DNA of 64,000 bases from RGIG8050 sp045588915 (GTDB lineage: Bacteria > Bacillota > Clostridia > Christensenellales > UBA1242), in the NCBI GenBank assembly GCA_045588915.1, contig JAZNFA010000009.1:1-64000 (forward strand). The letters are read 5' to 3'. Position 1 is the first letter of the stretch; each line of letters begins with the position of its first letter. This document shows, in pieces, positions 44,558 to 53,231 of this stretch. The position numbers were made by a program, and so were the translations under genes. The notes under the pieces are model-generated. The model saw only the letters and a list, made by a program, of their open reading frames with translations. It was not told the origin of the DNA and made no database searches.

Positions 44558-46782
44558 AAGAACAATGGGTAGGTTTCAAGGAAGGAAAATGGACGGAGCA
44601 GATTGATGTTCGAGATTTTATTTTAAAAAACTATAATCTCTACTTAGGTGATGATACGTTCTTGGAAAAACCAACTACGGCAACTCGTAAATTGATGAAA
44701 ATAGTAGAGGCGTTGAATACCGAAGAACGTGCCAAGGGAGGCGTACTTGATGCTGATACCAAAATTGTCTCGACGTTGACTAGTCATGATGCAGGTTATT
44801 TAGATAAAAAATCAGAAAAAATTGTAGGTTTACAAACTGATAAACCTTTCAAACGTGCATTGCATGTTTTTGGTGGAATTCGTTGTTCGGAAAGTGCTTT
44901 AACAAGTTATGGTTATGAATTAGATAAGGATGTGAAAGACATTTTCACAAAATATCGTAAAACACACAATCAGGGTGTTTTTGATGTTTATACTGAAGAA
45001 ATGCGTAAAGCGCGTCATGTTGGAATTATTACTGGTTTGCCGGATGCTTACGGGCGTGGACGTATTATCGGTGATTATCGTCGTGTTGCTTTGTATGGTG
45101 TGGACCATTTGATTGAAGATAAAAAACAATTTTTAAAAAGAGCTACAACTGATTTCAGTGCAGAGGCAATTCGTAATCGTGAAGAAATTGCTGACCAAAT
45201 CAAGGCATTAAATGATTTAAAGACAATGGCACTAAGTTATGGAATTGACATTAGTATTCCTGCAAAAAATGCACAGGAAGCTGTTCAGTTTTTATATTTT
45301 GGTTATTTAGGTGCTGTGAAAGACCAAAATGGTGCAGCTATGAGTTTAGGACGTAATACAGCTTTCCTTGATATTTACATTGAACGTGATTTACAAAATG
45401 GTACATTGACTGAACAAGCTGCGCAAGAGTTAATCGATCAATTCGTAATGAAATTGCGTTTGGTTAAGTTTATGCGTACGCCAGAATACAATAAATTATT
45501 TAGTGGAGATCCAACTTGGGTAACGGAGTCAATTGGTGGTATTAGTTTAGACGGTAGACCTTTGGTAACCAAGACGGCTTTCCGTATGTTGCATACACTT
45601 GATAATTTAGGACACGCACCAGAGCCTAATTTAACAATCTTGTGGTCGGAAAAATTGCCACAGAATTTTAAAAATTATTGTGCAAAGATGAGTATTAGAA
45701 CTTGTGCGATTCAATACGAAAATGATGATTTAATGCGTCCTTATATGGGTGATGATTATGCAATTGCCTGCTGTGTTAGTTCTATGCGTATTGGTAAAGA
45801 TATGCAATTCTTTGGTGCAAGGGCTAATTTGGCAAAATGTTTATTGTATGCCATCAATGGTGGTAAAGACGAAAAAACAAAAGACCAAGTATCGCCAAAA
45901 ATGGAACCAATTACCAGTGAATATTTGAACTATGGCGAAGTAATGAAAAAGTATGACAAAATGATGGATTGGCTTGTTGAACTTTATGTGAATACTTTGA
46001 ATTGTATTCATTATATGCATGACAAATATTCCTACGAAGCGTTAGAAATGGCTTTACACGATAATGATGTTCATCGTTTCTTCGCAACAGGGATTGCCGG
46101 TTTGTCTTGTGCTGTCGATAGTTTATCAGCAATTAAATATGCTCGTGTAAAGGTGGTACGTGATGAAGCTGGTGATGCGATTGATTATGTCGTAGAAGGT
46201 GATTATCCAAAGTATGGAAATAATGACAATCGTGTGGATCGTATTGCTGTTGATTTAGTCGATCGTTTTATGCAAAAGGTACGTAAGCATAAAACTTATC
46301 GTAATGCAGAACCAACGACGAGTATTTTAACAATCACTTCGAATGTTGTTTATGGGAAAAAGACTGGTTCAACCCCAGATGGACGTAAGGCAGGTGAACC
46401 TTTAGCACCTGGTGCTAATCCCATGGCTGGGCGTGACGTTAGTGGTGCTTTGGCTTCGTTGGAGAGTGTTGCGAAAATCAATTATAAGAATGCCCGTGAT
46501 GGTATTTCAAATACGTTCTCAATTATACCGGCTTCTTTGGGAAAAGATTTAGAGACGCAAATTGCAAACTTGTGTGGATTGTTGGATGGTTATATGAAAA
46601 ATAAAGGTCATCATTTGAACGTAAACGTTTTCGATCGTGAAACTTTAATAGATGCACAAAATCATCCGGAAAAATATCCAAGTTTAACAATTCGTGTTTC
46701 TGGTTATGCTGTTAATTTTGTTAAATTAACAAAAGAGCAGCAAGATGATGTAATCGCACGTACAATCCACGAAAGAATTTAA
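44554..46782 (+). CDS. pflB: Formate acetyltransferase (pyruvate formate-lyase)
   Basis: 742 residues. The active-site cysteine pair is in AIACCVSSMRIGKDMQFFGA (about 406-407) and the glycyl radical motif RVSGYAVNFVKL is near residue 716. It splits pyruvate into acetyl-CoA and formate in anaerobes and is activated by the adjacent pflA. Formate can feed the folate route that includes FolD. AAAGGAG precedes the ATG. Confidence 0.97.
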   Translation: MKEQWVGFKEGKWTEQIDVRDFILKNYNLYLGDDTFLEKPTTATRKLMKIVEALNTEERAKGGVLDADTKIVSTLTSHDAGYLDKKSEKIVGLQTDKPFKRALHVFGGIRCSESALTSYGYELDKDVKDIFTKYRKTHNQGVFDVYTEEMRKARHVGIITGLPDAYGRGRIIGDYRRVALYGVDHLIEDKKQFLKRATTDFSAEAIRNREEIADQIKALNDLKTMALSYGIDISIPAKNAQEAVQFLYFGYLGAVKDQNGAAMSLGRNTAFLDIYIERDLQNGTLTEQAAQELIDQFVMKLRLVKFMRTPEYNKLFSGDPTWVTESIGGISLDGRPLVTKTAFRMLHTLDNLGHAPEPNLTILWSEKLPQNFKNYCAKMSIRTCAIQYENDDLMRPYMGDDYAIACCVSSMRIGKDMQFFGARANLAKCLLYAINGGKDEKTKDQVSPKMEPITSEYLNYGEVMKKYDKMMDWLVELYVNTLNCIHYMHDKYSYEALEMALHDNDVHRFFATGIAGLSCAVDSLSAIKYARVKVVRDEAGDAIDYVVEGDYPKYGNNDNRVDRIAVDLVDRFMQKVRKHKTYRNAEPTTSILTITSNVVYGKKTGSTPDGRKAGEPLAPGANPMAGRDVSGALASLESVAKINYKNARDGISNTFSIIPASLGKDLETQIANLCGLLDGYMKNKGHHLNVNVFDRETLIDAQNHPEKYPSLTIRVSGYAVNFVKLTKEQQDDVIARTIHERI

Positions 46783-46785
46783 ATT

Positions 46786-47118
46786 ATGAAACACGAAATG
46801 AAAATTAAAGCCGTTTATTTTGAAAAAATAAAAAGCGGCGAAAAAATTTACGAAGTGCGTTTAAATGATGAAAAGCGTCGTTTGCTGAAAGTTGGTGATG
46901 TTTTAATTTTGAAAAAAGAGCCGGAACAAAAAGAAGAACTACATTTGCAAATAAAGGATTTAATTTATTTTAAATCGTTTAAAGAAATGGTTAATACTTT
47001 GCCACTAAATCAAGTGGGATTTGCTGGAATGTTAAAAGAAGATGTTGTTACAGTTTATCATCAATTTTACACATTTGCAGATGAAGAGAAATTTGGCGTA
47101 GTTGCGATTAAAGTGTGA
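46786..47118 (+). CDS. ASCH domain protein
   Basis: 110 residues. IKAVYFEKIKSGEKIYEVRL with KVGDVLIL is the ASCH/DUF3850-type beta-barrel start, a fold that binds RNA or nucleotides. It is only four bases behind pflB and probably cotranscribed, but nothing links it to fermentation. Function unknown. Confidence 0.7.
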   Translation: MKHEMKIKAVYFEKIKSGEKIYEVRLNDEKRRLLKVGDVLILKKEPEQKEELHLQIKDLIYFKSFKEMVNTLPLNQVGFAGMLKEDVVTVYHQFYTFADEEKFGVVAIKV

Positions 47119-47155
47119 TTTGACTATGTTTTTATAAACAATTATAATTTTTCTA

Positions 47156-48643
47156 ATGGAATTAGAAGTAACCAAAGCAGCAAAAAAAGTATTATTTGTT
47201 GGGGAAGAACGCATCTGTCGTCAAGTCGCGTATGTTTTAGGTTACGAAGAATATGAATTGTTGGATGAACTTACCGAAGAAAATTATTTAAAATTTAAAG
47301 ATTATGAAATTTACGTTAGTGAATTTAAACGTAAAAGTAAAAAGATTGTAGCAAAAGGTTTGTTGAAAAACAAAGAAATAAAATATTTAGAAGACATTTG
47401 CCGTGCGATTGATAAAGAATATAAAGCAAATTATAGTAGGAATAAAGCAAAAGACTTAGCTAATAGGTTAAATGTAAAATCTTTTTTTTATAATTTATTA
47501 AGGTCTTGTTGGCTTTTTATAAAAGTATTTTGTACAAAATTTTACGCAAAACGTTTTATGTATCACAAGATTAAAGATAAAAATAAATATTTTTTGCAAT
47601 ATTTAAAAGCTTCAGAGTTGTTTTTGTTTGTGTTATATGCGCCAATTAATAAACAAATAGAATGCTCATTATTAGAAAATCATCTATATATTAAAGATAA
47701 TGGTGATGTCTTAGGGTGTTGTTCTTTCGGTTTTCCTTTTGGAAATATAATGTTTGGCGTTCTTGATGATATTTATCACAGTTTGTATGCTCGAATTGTT
47801 AAATTATCATCATTGAATAGATCTTTTTGTTTATGTGATATGAATTGCTGGCGTTCTGATTTTGGTAAAATAAATAATAATTTACCATTAAAACCAATGA
47901 AAATAGTAAAGATTCCAAAATCTATAAATATAGCAATTGATCGTAGTTGTAATTTATGTTGTAAATCTTGTAGAAATCATCGATATGTATCTAGTAATTT
48001 TCATTTAGATAAACTACAGATATTAAATAAAAAAATTAAGGAATCCGGTTATTTGGATAAAACACAAGTATTGTATTTTGCGGGACAAGGGGAAGTTTTT
48101 TATAGTTCATATTACCGTGAATTGTTAAAAACAGAATTAAAGCGTAAAAATATTGTAATATTATCTAATGGGACGTTATTTAATATTGATAATTGGAATT
48201 GGTTAAAAGATAAATACGAAACAATAGATGTTATAATCTCAGTTGATGCAGCAACAGCAAAAACTTACCGTGAACTTAGAGGTGGTGATTTTAATAATTT
48301 AATAAATAATCTTGAAATGTTGGCTAATTTACATAAACAAGGTGCAATTTGTAGTTTTAGTCTAAATTTTGTTGTACAACGCGATAACTTCCATGAAATG
48401 ATTGAATTTGTAAAATTAGGGAAAAAACTTGGTGTTGATCGTGTTGAATTTCAACGTATGAATAATTTTGGTAATCTAACTAAGAAAGTTTTTCTGAATC
48501 GTTGCTTAATTATTGATGATAAATACCTAGACTATGAATTATGGCAAGTATTGCAAGATCCAATATTTAAAGAGCCAATTGTCGATTTAAGTGGGTTTAA
48601 TCGTTATTTGGTTGCTTCGAAGGAAAAATACGAAAATAGGTAA
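47156..48643 (+). CDS. Radical SAM protein with SPASM-like cysteine domain on the N-terminal side
   Basis: 495 residues. Residues about 180-245 read LYIKDNGDVLGCCSFGFPFG, NIMFGVLDDI and FCLCDMNC, which resembles a SPASM auxiliary cluster domain. The radical SAM core then begins at about residue 257 with INIAIDRSCNLCCKSCRNH (CxxxCxxC), followed by LYFAGQGEVFYS, LSNGTL and DVIISVDAATAKTYRELRGG. The usual order is the reverse. The first 150 residues are helical and unassigned. Very AT-rich. The substrate is unknown; such enzymes modify peptides or carbohydrate-linked molecules. Confidence 0.7.
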   Translation: MELEVTKAAKKVLFVGEERICRQVAYVLGYEEYELLDELTEENYLKFKDYEIYVSEFKRKSKKIVAKGLLKNKEIKYLEDICRAIDKEYKANYSRNKAKDLANRLNVKSFFYNLLRSCWLFIKVFCTKFYAKRFMYHKIKDKNKYFLQYLKASELFLFVLYAPINKQIECSLLENHLYIKDNGDVLGCCSFGFPFGNIMFGVLDDIYHSLYARIVKLSSLNRSFCLCDMNCWRSDFGKINNNLPLKPMKIVKIPKSINIAIDRSCNLCCKSCRNHRYVSSNFHLDKLQILNKKIKESGYLDKTQVLYFAGQGEVFYSSYYRELLKTELKRKNIVILSNGTLFNIDNWNWLKDKYETIDVIISVDAATAKTYRELRGGDFNNLINNLEMLANLHKQGAICSFSLNFVVQRDNFHEMIEFVKLGKKLGVDRVEFQRMNNFGNLTKKVFLNRCLIIDDKYLDYELWQVLQDPIFKEPIVDLSGFNRYLVASKEKYENR

Positions 48644-48674
48644 TATTTTTGATTTACTTATTCCATACTAAAGT

Positions 48675-49397
48675 ATGCGAAAGTTTTTGTTGGCTGGTGT
48701 TTGTTGGGGGATGGCTTTGTTGGCGGCTGTGACTGGGGGTGCTGGCGAGGTTGTGAATTGGGGGTTGAGTCATAAGGGAAATGAAACTACGCCGTCGGTA
48801 AGTGCGTTGGGGGCTGGGTTATTAAAAGAGTATGACGGTTTGTATGTAGGCGACACAAGTAATAAGCAAGTTTATTTAACTTTTGATTTAGGTTACGAAG
48901 CCGGTTATACAGGCGAAGTTTTAGATCTATTAAAAGAACACCAAATCAAAGGTTTATTTTTCTTATGTGGTAATTATTTAAGTCAAACTGATTTAATTTT
49001 AAGAATGCAAAATGAAGGTCATCAGTTGGGAAATCATACGAACAAGCATCGTGATTTACCAAGCTTGGATGAAGAGGGGATCCGACGTGATATCAAGGAT
49101 TTACAGTTGCCATCAAATGTTAAATTTTTTCGACCACCACAGGGGCGATTTGATGAGAAAACTTTGCGTGTAGCAAGTGAGGAAGGTTTGCGTGCTGTTT
49201 TATGGAGTTTGGCGATTGAGGATTGGCAAAAAACACCTAAATTAAATGTTGATGCTTGTGTAGATAAAATTTTAAAACGTGTGCATTCTGGTGCGATAAT
49301 GTTGTTCCATATTACAAATCCTGGAACGCCAGAAATGTTGCGTAAGCTTGTTCCAGCATTGCAAGCGAAAGGGTACTCGTTTGGTGAACTAGCTTAA
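48675..49397 (+). CDS. Polysaccharide deacetylase, PdaA-like
   Basis: 240 residues with an N-terminal signal or anchor helix. WGLSHKGNETTPSVSALGAG, LLKEYDGLYVGDTSNKQVYL and TFDLGYEAGYTG are close to PdaA, where TFDNGYENG is usual; the His motif is NHTNKH (120-125) and the end motif is GAIMLFHI. In Bacillus PdaA deacetylates muramic acid for the delta-lactam of spore cortex. CATACTA, similar to a forespore sigma-G -10 box, lies five bases before ATG, fitting a spore role. Confidence 0.8.
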   Translation: MRKFLLAGVCWGMALLAAVTGGAGEVVNWGLSHKGNETTPSVSALGAGLLKEYDGLYVGDTSNKQVYLTFDLGYEAGYTGEVLDLLKEHQIKGLFFLCGNYLSQTDLILRMQNEGHQLGNHTNKHRDLPSLDEEGIRRDIKDLQLPSNVKFFRPPQGRFDEKTLRVASEEGLRAVLWSLAIEDWQKTPKLNVDACVDKILKRVHSGAIMLFHITNPGTPEMLRKLVPALQAKGYSFGELA

Positions 49398-49939
49398 CCG
49401 ATGTAAACGGGTGAATTAAATTTCGTATCATTACTAATGACGACGTCGGCAAAGGCAAGTCGACGCAGAATGGCACATTCTCGCCTTATGTCGTGGCGGT
49501 CAATAATAAAGACTTCAACAGCTCCCCAAATAAAAACCCAAGTTGTAACTTCAAAGATTGTAATTACAAAAAAATTACCAATAAAATGTTCTGCAAAAAA
49601 ATAAAGCACCATTGCTAACATACCAATAAAAAACAAGGCAAGCGATAAACGAGTGTTGGAATGAAGTTTACGTTTAGCAATGTCATATTCATCGTGAAAA
49701 TGGCGATGGATTCGGCGAGTAATATCTGACCGACGTAGGTTATTGTCTTCCGTGTGGATATTGATGATAAAATTTTCTTTTGCTGGTAATGGAAAAATAT
49801 GTTCAGCTTTTTCAATTAAATAATCACTAAGTTCTGGATTGATGTTGTCATCATCATAAGTATAATTTGATAATAATTCATCAGCATTTTTAATTTTGAC
49901 GTGTAAAGATAATTTATCGTTCTGTAAATGATCTCTCAT
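49394..49939 (-). CDS. Membrane protein with two helices, unrecognised
   Basis: 181 residues. A polar N-terminal 95 residues with many His and Arg, then two hydrophobic helices (LALFFIGMLAMVLYFFA and FFVITIFEVTTWVFIWG) and a charged tail RHDIRRECAILRRL. CATAAT is five bases before the ATG, so the mRNA is likely leaderless. The stop overlaps the end of the convergent deacetylase gene by four bases. Family unknown. Confidence 0.55.
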   Translation of the reverse strand: MRDHLQNDKLSLHVKIKNADELLSNYTYDDDNINPELSDYLIEKAEHIFPLPAKENFIINIHTEDNNLRRSDITRRIHRHFHDEYDIAKRKLHSNTRLSLALFFIGMLAMVLYFFAEHFIGNFFVITIFEVTTWVFIWGAVEVFIIDRHDIRRECAILRRLAFADVVISNDTKFNSPVYIG

Positions 49940-49977
49940 ACTACATTATGAAATAACATAAGAACCTTGTCAAACGC

Positions 49978-50006
49978 TTGACTTTATTTTCGAAAGAGTA
50001 TAGAAT
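49978..50006 (+). promoter_or_regulatory. Promoter of tRNA-Val(TAC)
   Basis: TTGACT (49978-49983), 17 bases, TAGAAT (50001-50006), 13 bases before the tRNA. Confidence 0.65.
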
Positions 50007-50019
50007 AACATATAACTAT

Positions 50020-50095
50020 GGAAGTTTAGCTCAGTTGGGAGAGCAACTGCCTTACAAGCAGTAGGTCATAGGTTCGAGCCCTATAACTTCCACCA
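50020..50095 (+). tRNA. tRNA-Val(TAC)
   Basis: GGAAGTT pairs with AACTTCC, the anticodon stem ACTGC/GCAGT encloses CTTACAA (anticodon TAC), the T loop is GGTTCGAGCC, and CCA is encoded. Bases 50056-50073 recur exactly 1200 bp downstream. Confidence 0.95.
50056..50073 (+). repeat. 18-bp direct repeat, copy 1 (inside tRNA-Val)
   Basis: AAGCAGTAGGTCATAGGT spans the 3' side of the anticodon arm and the variable and T-arm start of tRNA-Val. An identical copy lies at 51256-51273. Confidence 0.85.
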
Positions 50096-50184
50096 TTTAA
50101 AAATAATCCGAACCAAAACCGAATTTTAAGTGAATTATTTTTTAATATATTTACTTTTTTTGTTGCGAGTCGTATACTGTTTAT

Positions 50185-51240
50185 ATGGATAAATACTCAT
50201 ATAAATTACATCGTACTCTAACAAATATAGAGAAGGGTTTTATTGATTATTATATTTTGGATAAAAACGAATTAGCTCTATATGTTGCTAGTGATGAATT
50301 TAAAGCTAAGGAACAAGGAAAGTTATCCTGTACTGATTATACAAAAGAAAATTTGGTTCATTATTTAAACGACCATTCTAAGGACCAAATTATAACTCCG
50401 GATGTTTATCGTAAAGAACAAGAAGGAAAGCATTGGGATAAAAATTGGCTTGATCAGCTCTTTGGTAAAGATTTTGAAGAAGATATAGAATCTTATAAAA
50501 GCGACTATACAGAACGCTTTGCAGAAACTGTGATTTCTTATATGGAGAGAAAAATAAAAAACCAATTTTGGATTGAATATTTGCCTGCATATAAGACGGA
50601 TATTACAAATACGATTCAAGATTACGAGAAAATGTTAAAAGATCCTGCCACTTGTTTGGGGGAATCTGCTTACTTTGATGTTGTTTCTGATCTTTTAGAA
50701 AATAGTGTGAAAAATGATAAAAAGAATGATAGTAGTGTTCCTTTTTATCAATTATTCCGAGAATCGTTTATTTCTATTATGAATGAGAAATTCGGAATTG
50801 ATGAAAAATTAACAGAGATTAGTTTAGAAAAGAACTCACAGTTATGGCGTCCATGTGTAATGTTTGAAACTTATCAAAAAACAGTTGCGCAAAAAGGTTT
50901 ACCGTATTCTGTTCCAGATAAATATAAAGAAACTTTGTTAAAAATGTTTGAGTATGAATATTATCAAGATAATAAAAAAATTATTGACGAGTTGGGTGTT
51001 GCTACTGATAATATGAAATTAAATGCAAAACAAGTTGGACGTTTGAATGCCATGATTGAAAAAATTGAGAAAAAAATAGTTAAAAAACAAGAAAAATTTT
51101 ATCAAACACATTCAAAACAATCTCATACAGAAAATATGGAAATTTCGTTTAACAAGAAAAAACGAAACATTATCTTGGCAAAAGGTTTGAAAGAAGAAAT
51201 AAATAACCAAAAAAATAATGATGATGGTCGAACGATGTAA
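50185..51240 (+). CDS. Hypothetical protein inside the tRNA-Val bounded island
   Basis: 351 residues, soluble, highly charged and AT-rich. No motif is recognised. The last third is coiled-coil-like and very lysine-rich (RLNAMIEKIEKKIVKKQEKF). TATACT lies six bases before ATG with TTTACT 17 bases upstream, so a leaderless mRNA is predicted. It is the only gene between the two copies of the 18-bp tRNA repeat. It may be cargo of a small integrated element; there is no integrase. Confidence 0.6.
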   Translation: MDKYSYKLHRTLTNIEKGFIDYYILDKNELALYVASDEFKAKEQGKLSCTDYTKENLVHYLNDHSKDQIITPDVYRKEQEGKHWDKNWLDQLFGKDFEEDIESYKSDYTERFAETVISYMERKIKNQFWIEYLPAYKTDITNTIQDYEKMLKDPATCLGESAYFDVVSDLLENSVKNDKKNDSSVPFYQLFRESFISIMNEKFGIDEKLTEISLEKNSQLWRPCVMFETYQKTVAQKGLPYSVPDKYKETLLKMFEYEYYQDNKKIIDELGVATDNMKLNAKQVGRLNAMIEKIEKKIVKKQEKFYQTHSKQSHTENMEISFNKKKRNIILAKGLKEEINNQKNNDDGRTM

Positions 51241-51255
51241 GTTTGTTACATGGGG

Positions 51256-51273
51256 AAGCAGTAGGTCATAGGT
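51256..51273 (+). repeat. 18-bp direct repeat, copy 2 (tRNA fragment outside any tRNA)
   Basis: An exact copy of 50056-50073, 1200 bp downstream, without the rest of a tRNA. It begins 15 bases after the stop of the hypothetical gene. Confidence 0.85.
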
Positions 51274-51323
51274 AAATAAAGCAAAGTGGTTTGCGTTCTC
51301 GACACAAGGGGGTGTGTTATAAC

Positions 51324-51374
51324 AAAAAATCCGACAAACGAACCTTGATAGTAAATCGTTTATCGGATTTTTTT
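51324..51374. terminator. Long bidirectional terminator hairpin
   Basis: AAATCCGA-C-AAACGA pairs with TCGTTT-A-TCGGATTT around a 14-base loop, with A and T runs on either side. The stretch 51241-51498 otherwise contains only the tRNA fragment and the promoter of the next tRNA. Confidence 0.7.
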
Positions 51375-51498
51375 TAATGAGGTTAGTTAAACTTTTTCGT
51401 TTACTGCCTAACCCTAATAGTATTATGTGCAGGATGATAAATTTTAAACATAAAAATAATTGTTTTGAAAAAATGATAAATATGATAAAATAAGATAT

Positions 51499-51573
51499 GG
51501 GCAATTAACTCAGCGGGAGAGTATCCGCTTGACGTGCGGAAAGCCACAGGTTCGAACCCTGTATTGCCCACCA
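51499..51573 (+). tRNA. tRNA-Val(GAC)
   Basis: GGGCAAT pairs with ATTGCCC, TCCGC/GCGGA enclose TTGACGT (anticodon GAC), ACAGGTTCGAACCCTGT is the T arm, and CCA is encoded. Confidence 0.95.
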
Positions 51574-51616
51574 TTCAGGAATAATCCGAACCAATATCGT
51601 TAATTGTGAGGAAATA

Positions 51617-52246
51617 ATGGAAAATACAATTGTTTATTTGATTAGACATGCTGAAACTGTTGACGAAATGGGTATTAGAAATACGAACGAAGATTCGCAG
51701 TTAATCAATGAAAAAGAAATTTTATCGGTTGAGGGTGAAGAACAAGCTAAAAAATTAAGTGAACATAAAGAACTAAAAAATTTAGACATGATTTGGTCAA
51801 GTAGTTATACCAGGGCAAAAGCAACAGCTAAATACATAGCTCATGTTAACAATTTATCTTTTAATATAGATAATGATCTTAGTGAAAGAAAGTTAGGTAA
51901 TTTAAAAGAGTTAGGTGTTTTTATGCAAGGTAAGGCTACCAGAGATCCTTCACAAGAACAACTTTTGGATAGAACTTTTAGAATTTCAGATGGTGAAAGT
52001 GCAGAACAAACTAGGGTAAGAATGAATCGGTTCTTTGATAAAATCTTGCAAGAGTCCGAAGGTCAAAGAATTGCTGTTGTTAGTCATGGTGGTTCTATTA
52101 AATTTTTCTTATTAAATTGGTGTGAGGTGAATAAAGATGTAAGACTAGTTTATAAGAAAGAAACTGTTTTAAATATTAAGTCACCCTGTGTACTAAAATT
52201 AACTTTCAATAAAGAAGAATTAATCGATCTAGAACAACTAATTTAA
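51617..52246 (+). CDS. Histidine phosphatase family protein
   Basis: 209 residues. The catalytic motif is VYLIRHAETVDEMG, with Arg in SSSYTRAKATAKYIA and VVSHGGSIKFFLLNW holding the second His. The family includes phosphoglycerate mutases and broad phosphatases; RHAE rather than RHGE leaves the substrate open. GTGAGGA precedes the ATG. It lies 44 bases after tRNA-Val(GAC) in the AT-rich accessory stretch. Confidence 0.85.
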   Translation: MENTIVYLIRHAETVDEMGIRNTNEDSQLINEKEILSVEGEEQAKKLSEHKELKNLDMIWSSSYTRAKATAKYIAHVNNLSFNIDNDLSERKLGNLKELGVFMQGKATRDPSQEQLLDRTFRISDGESAEQTRVRMNRFFDKILQESEGQRIAVVSHGGSIKFFLLNWCEVNKDVRLVYKKETVLNIKSPCVLKLTFNKEELIDLEQLI

Positions 52247-52335
52247 TAAGTGTTCTGTATGTTTGCATTAAAAAATCCACAATCGTAAATCTTTTATGAA
52301 TTTTCATGAAATGGTGCTGGTGTGTACATCATAAA

Positions 52336-53217
52336 TTATTTCAAATATTTTGCATTGAGTTTGTTTTTGTAAGTTTCTACGTAGGCTTGAAGGTCATCTT
52401 CTTTGATGCCGTCGACGTAATCGTAGTCTTTATCAAATTTACCTTCACTAGTGAAGGTAATAACCATACATACCCATTTGTGCTTTTCTGGTAATCTGGT
52501 GCGGAAAGATTTGATTTCATTATTTAATTTCATGAGTTGTTCTTGTAGAATATCTTTTTTCCCTGCTTCTGGTTCAGGAAGTAAGTTAAAGCAATCTACA
52601 TATTTACCATTTTCTAGCTTAATAAAATATTTGAAAAATCCACAGTCATCTTTATAATAACCTGCATAGAAAACAACTTCTTGCCAGCTATGTGGCAAAT
52701 ATTCTTGCAAAATATTAACGACTTTTTGTGTCATTTGTTGATCTGCTTTCATGATTTTTTCAATATCAGTTTCTTTGAATTGTTTCTTTTTGAAAATATT
52801 TAATAATCCCATTTTCTTCTCCTTTGTTTTATTTTCTTTTTTTATTTGATTACTATTTTCGTATTGTTCACTCCATTTCTGATCATGTTTAGGAAATGTT
52901 TCAGTGATATCATCAACGTTGTAATCAAAATTTATTTTTCCGTCAGCAGTTGCTTCTAAAGTAAGAATACCCCACATATCTTTAGGTAACTTTTCTTTTT
53001 CTTCGGTAAAAATGTCGCTAATCGAAAAATATAATTTTCTTAAAGTTAATTTATCATATCCTAAATTAAAACCATTGATATATCCATTTCCAAGATCTAG
53101 ATAAAATTTATAAGAAATCACGTTTTTACAAAATGCAAAATATAAAGCTAGTTTGTGCCACTTCTTTTTAGTGTACTTAGTAATTACTTTTAGAATTTCT
53201 TTAACTTTGGTTTTCAT
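52336..53217 (-). CDS. Two fused DUF600/YezG-like modules
   Basis: 293 residues from ATG 53217. Module 1 (about 20-135) has KWHKLALYFAFCKNVISYKF then ADGKINFDYNVDDI. Module 2 (about 165-290) has SWQEVVFYAGYYKDDCGFFK then TSEGKFDKDYDYVDGI. Both follow the DUF600 pattern of YezG-type immunity proteins that protect against LXG-type toxins. The link NSNQIKKENKTKEKKMGLLN runs over what looks like an old intergenic gap: AAGGAG sits before the internal ATG at 52812. No toxin gene is adjacent. It is at the end of the adh operon direction. Confidence 0.6.
   Translation of the reverse strand: MKTKVKEILKVITKYTKKKWHKLALYFAFCKNVISYKFYLDLGNGYINGFNLGYDKLTLRKLYFSISDIFTEEKEKLPKDMWGILTLEATADGKINFDYNVDDITETFPKHDQKWSEQYENSNQIKKENKTKEKKMGLLNIFKKKQFKETDIEKIMKADQQMTQKVVNILQEYLPHSWQEVVFYAGYYKDDCGFFKYFIKLENGKYVDCFNLLPEPEAGKKDILQEQLMKLNNEIKSFRTRLPEKHKWVCMVITFTSEGKFDKDYDYVDGIKEDDLQAYVETYKNKLNAKYLK
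52818..52824 (-). promoter_or_regulatory. Internal ribosome-binding site for DUF600 module 2
   Basis: On the minus strand AAGGAGA is followed by a short A-rich spacer and ATG at 52812. It would start a 158-residue single-module protein within the longer frame, so both forms may be made. Confidence 0.5.
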
Positions 53218-53231
53218 ATTTTTTCTCTTCG

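Noticed and set aside
51281..51320. Short hairpins GCAAA/TTTGC and CACA/TGTG as a riboswitch
   Set aside because: They are too small and match no riboswitch I know; they probably belong to the terminator region.
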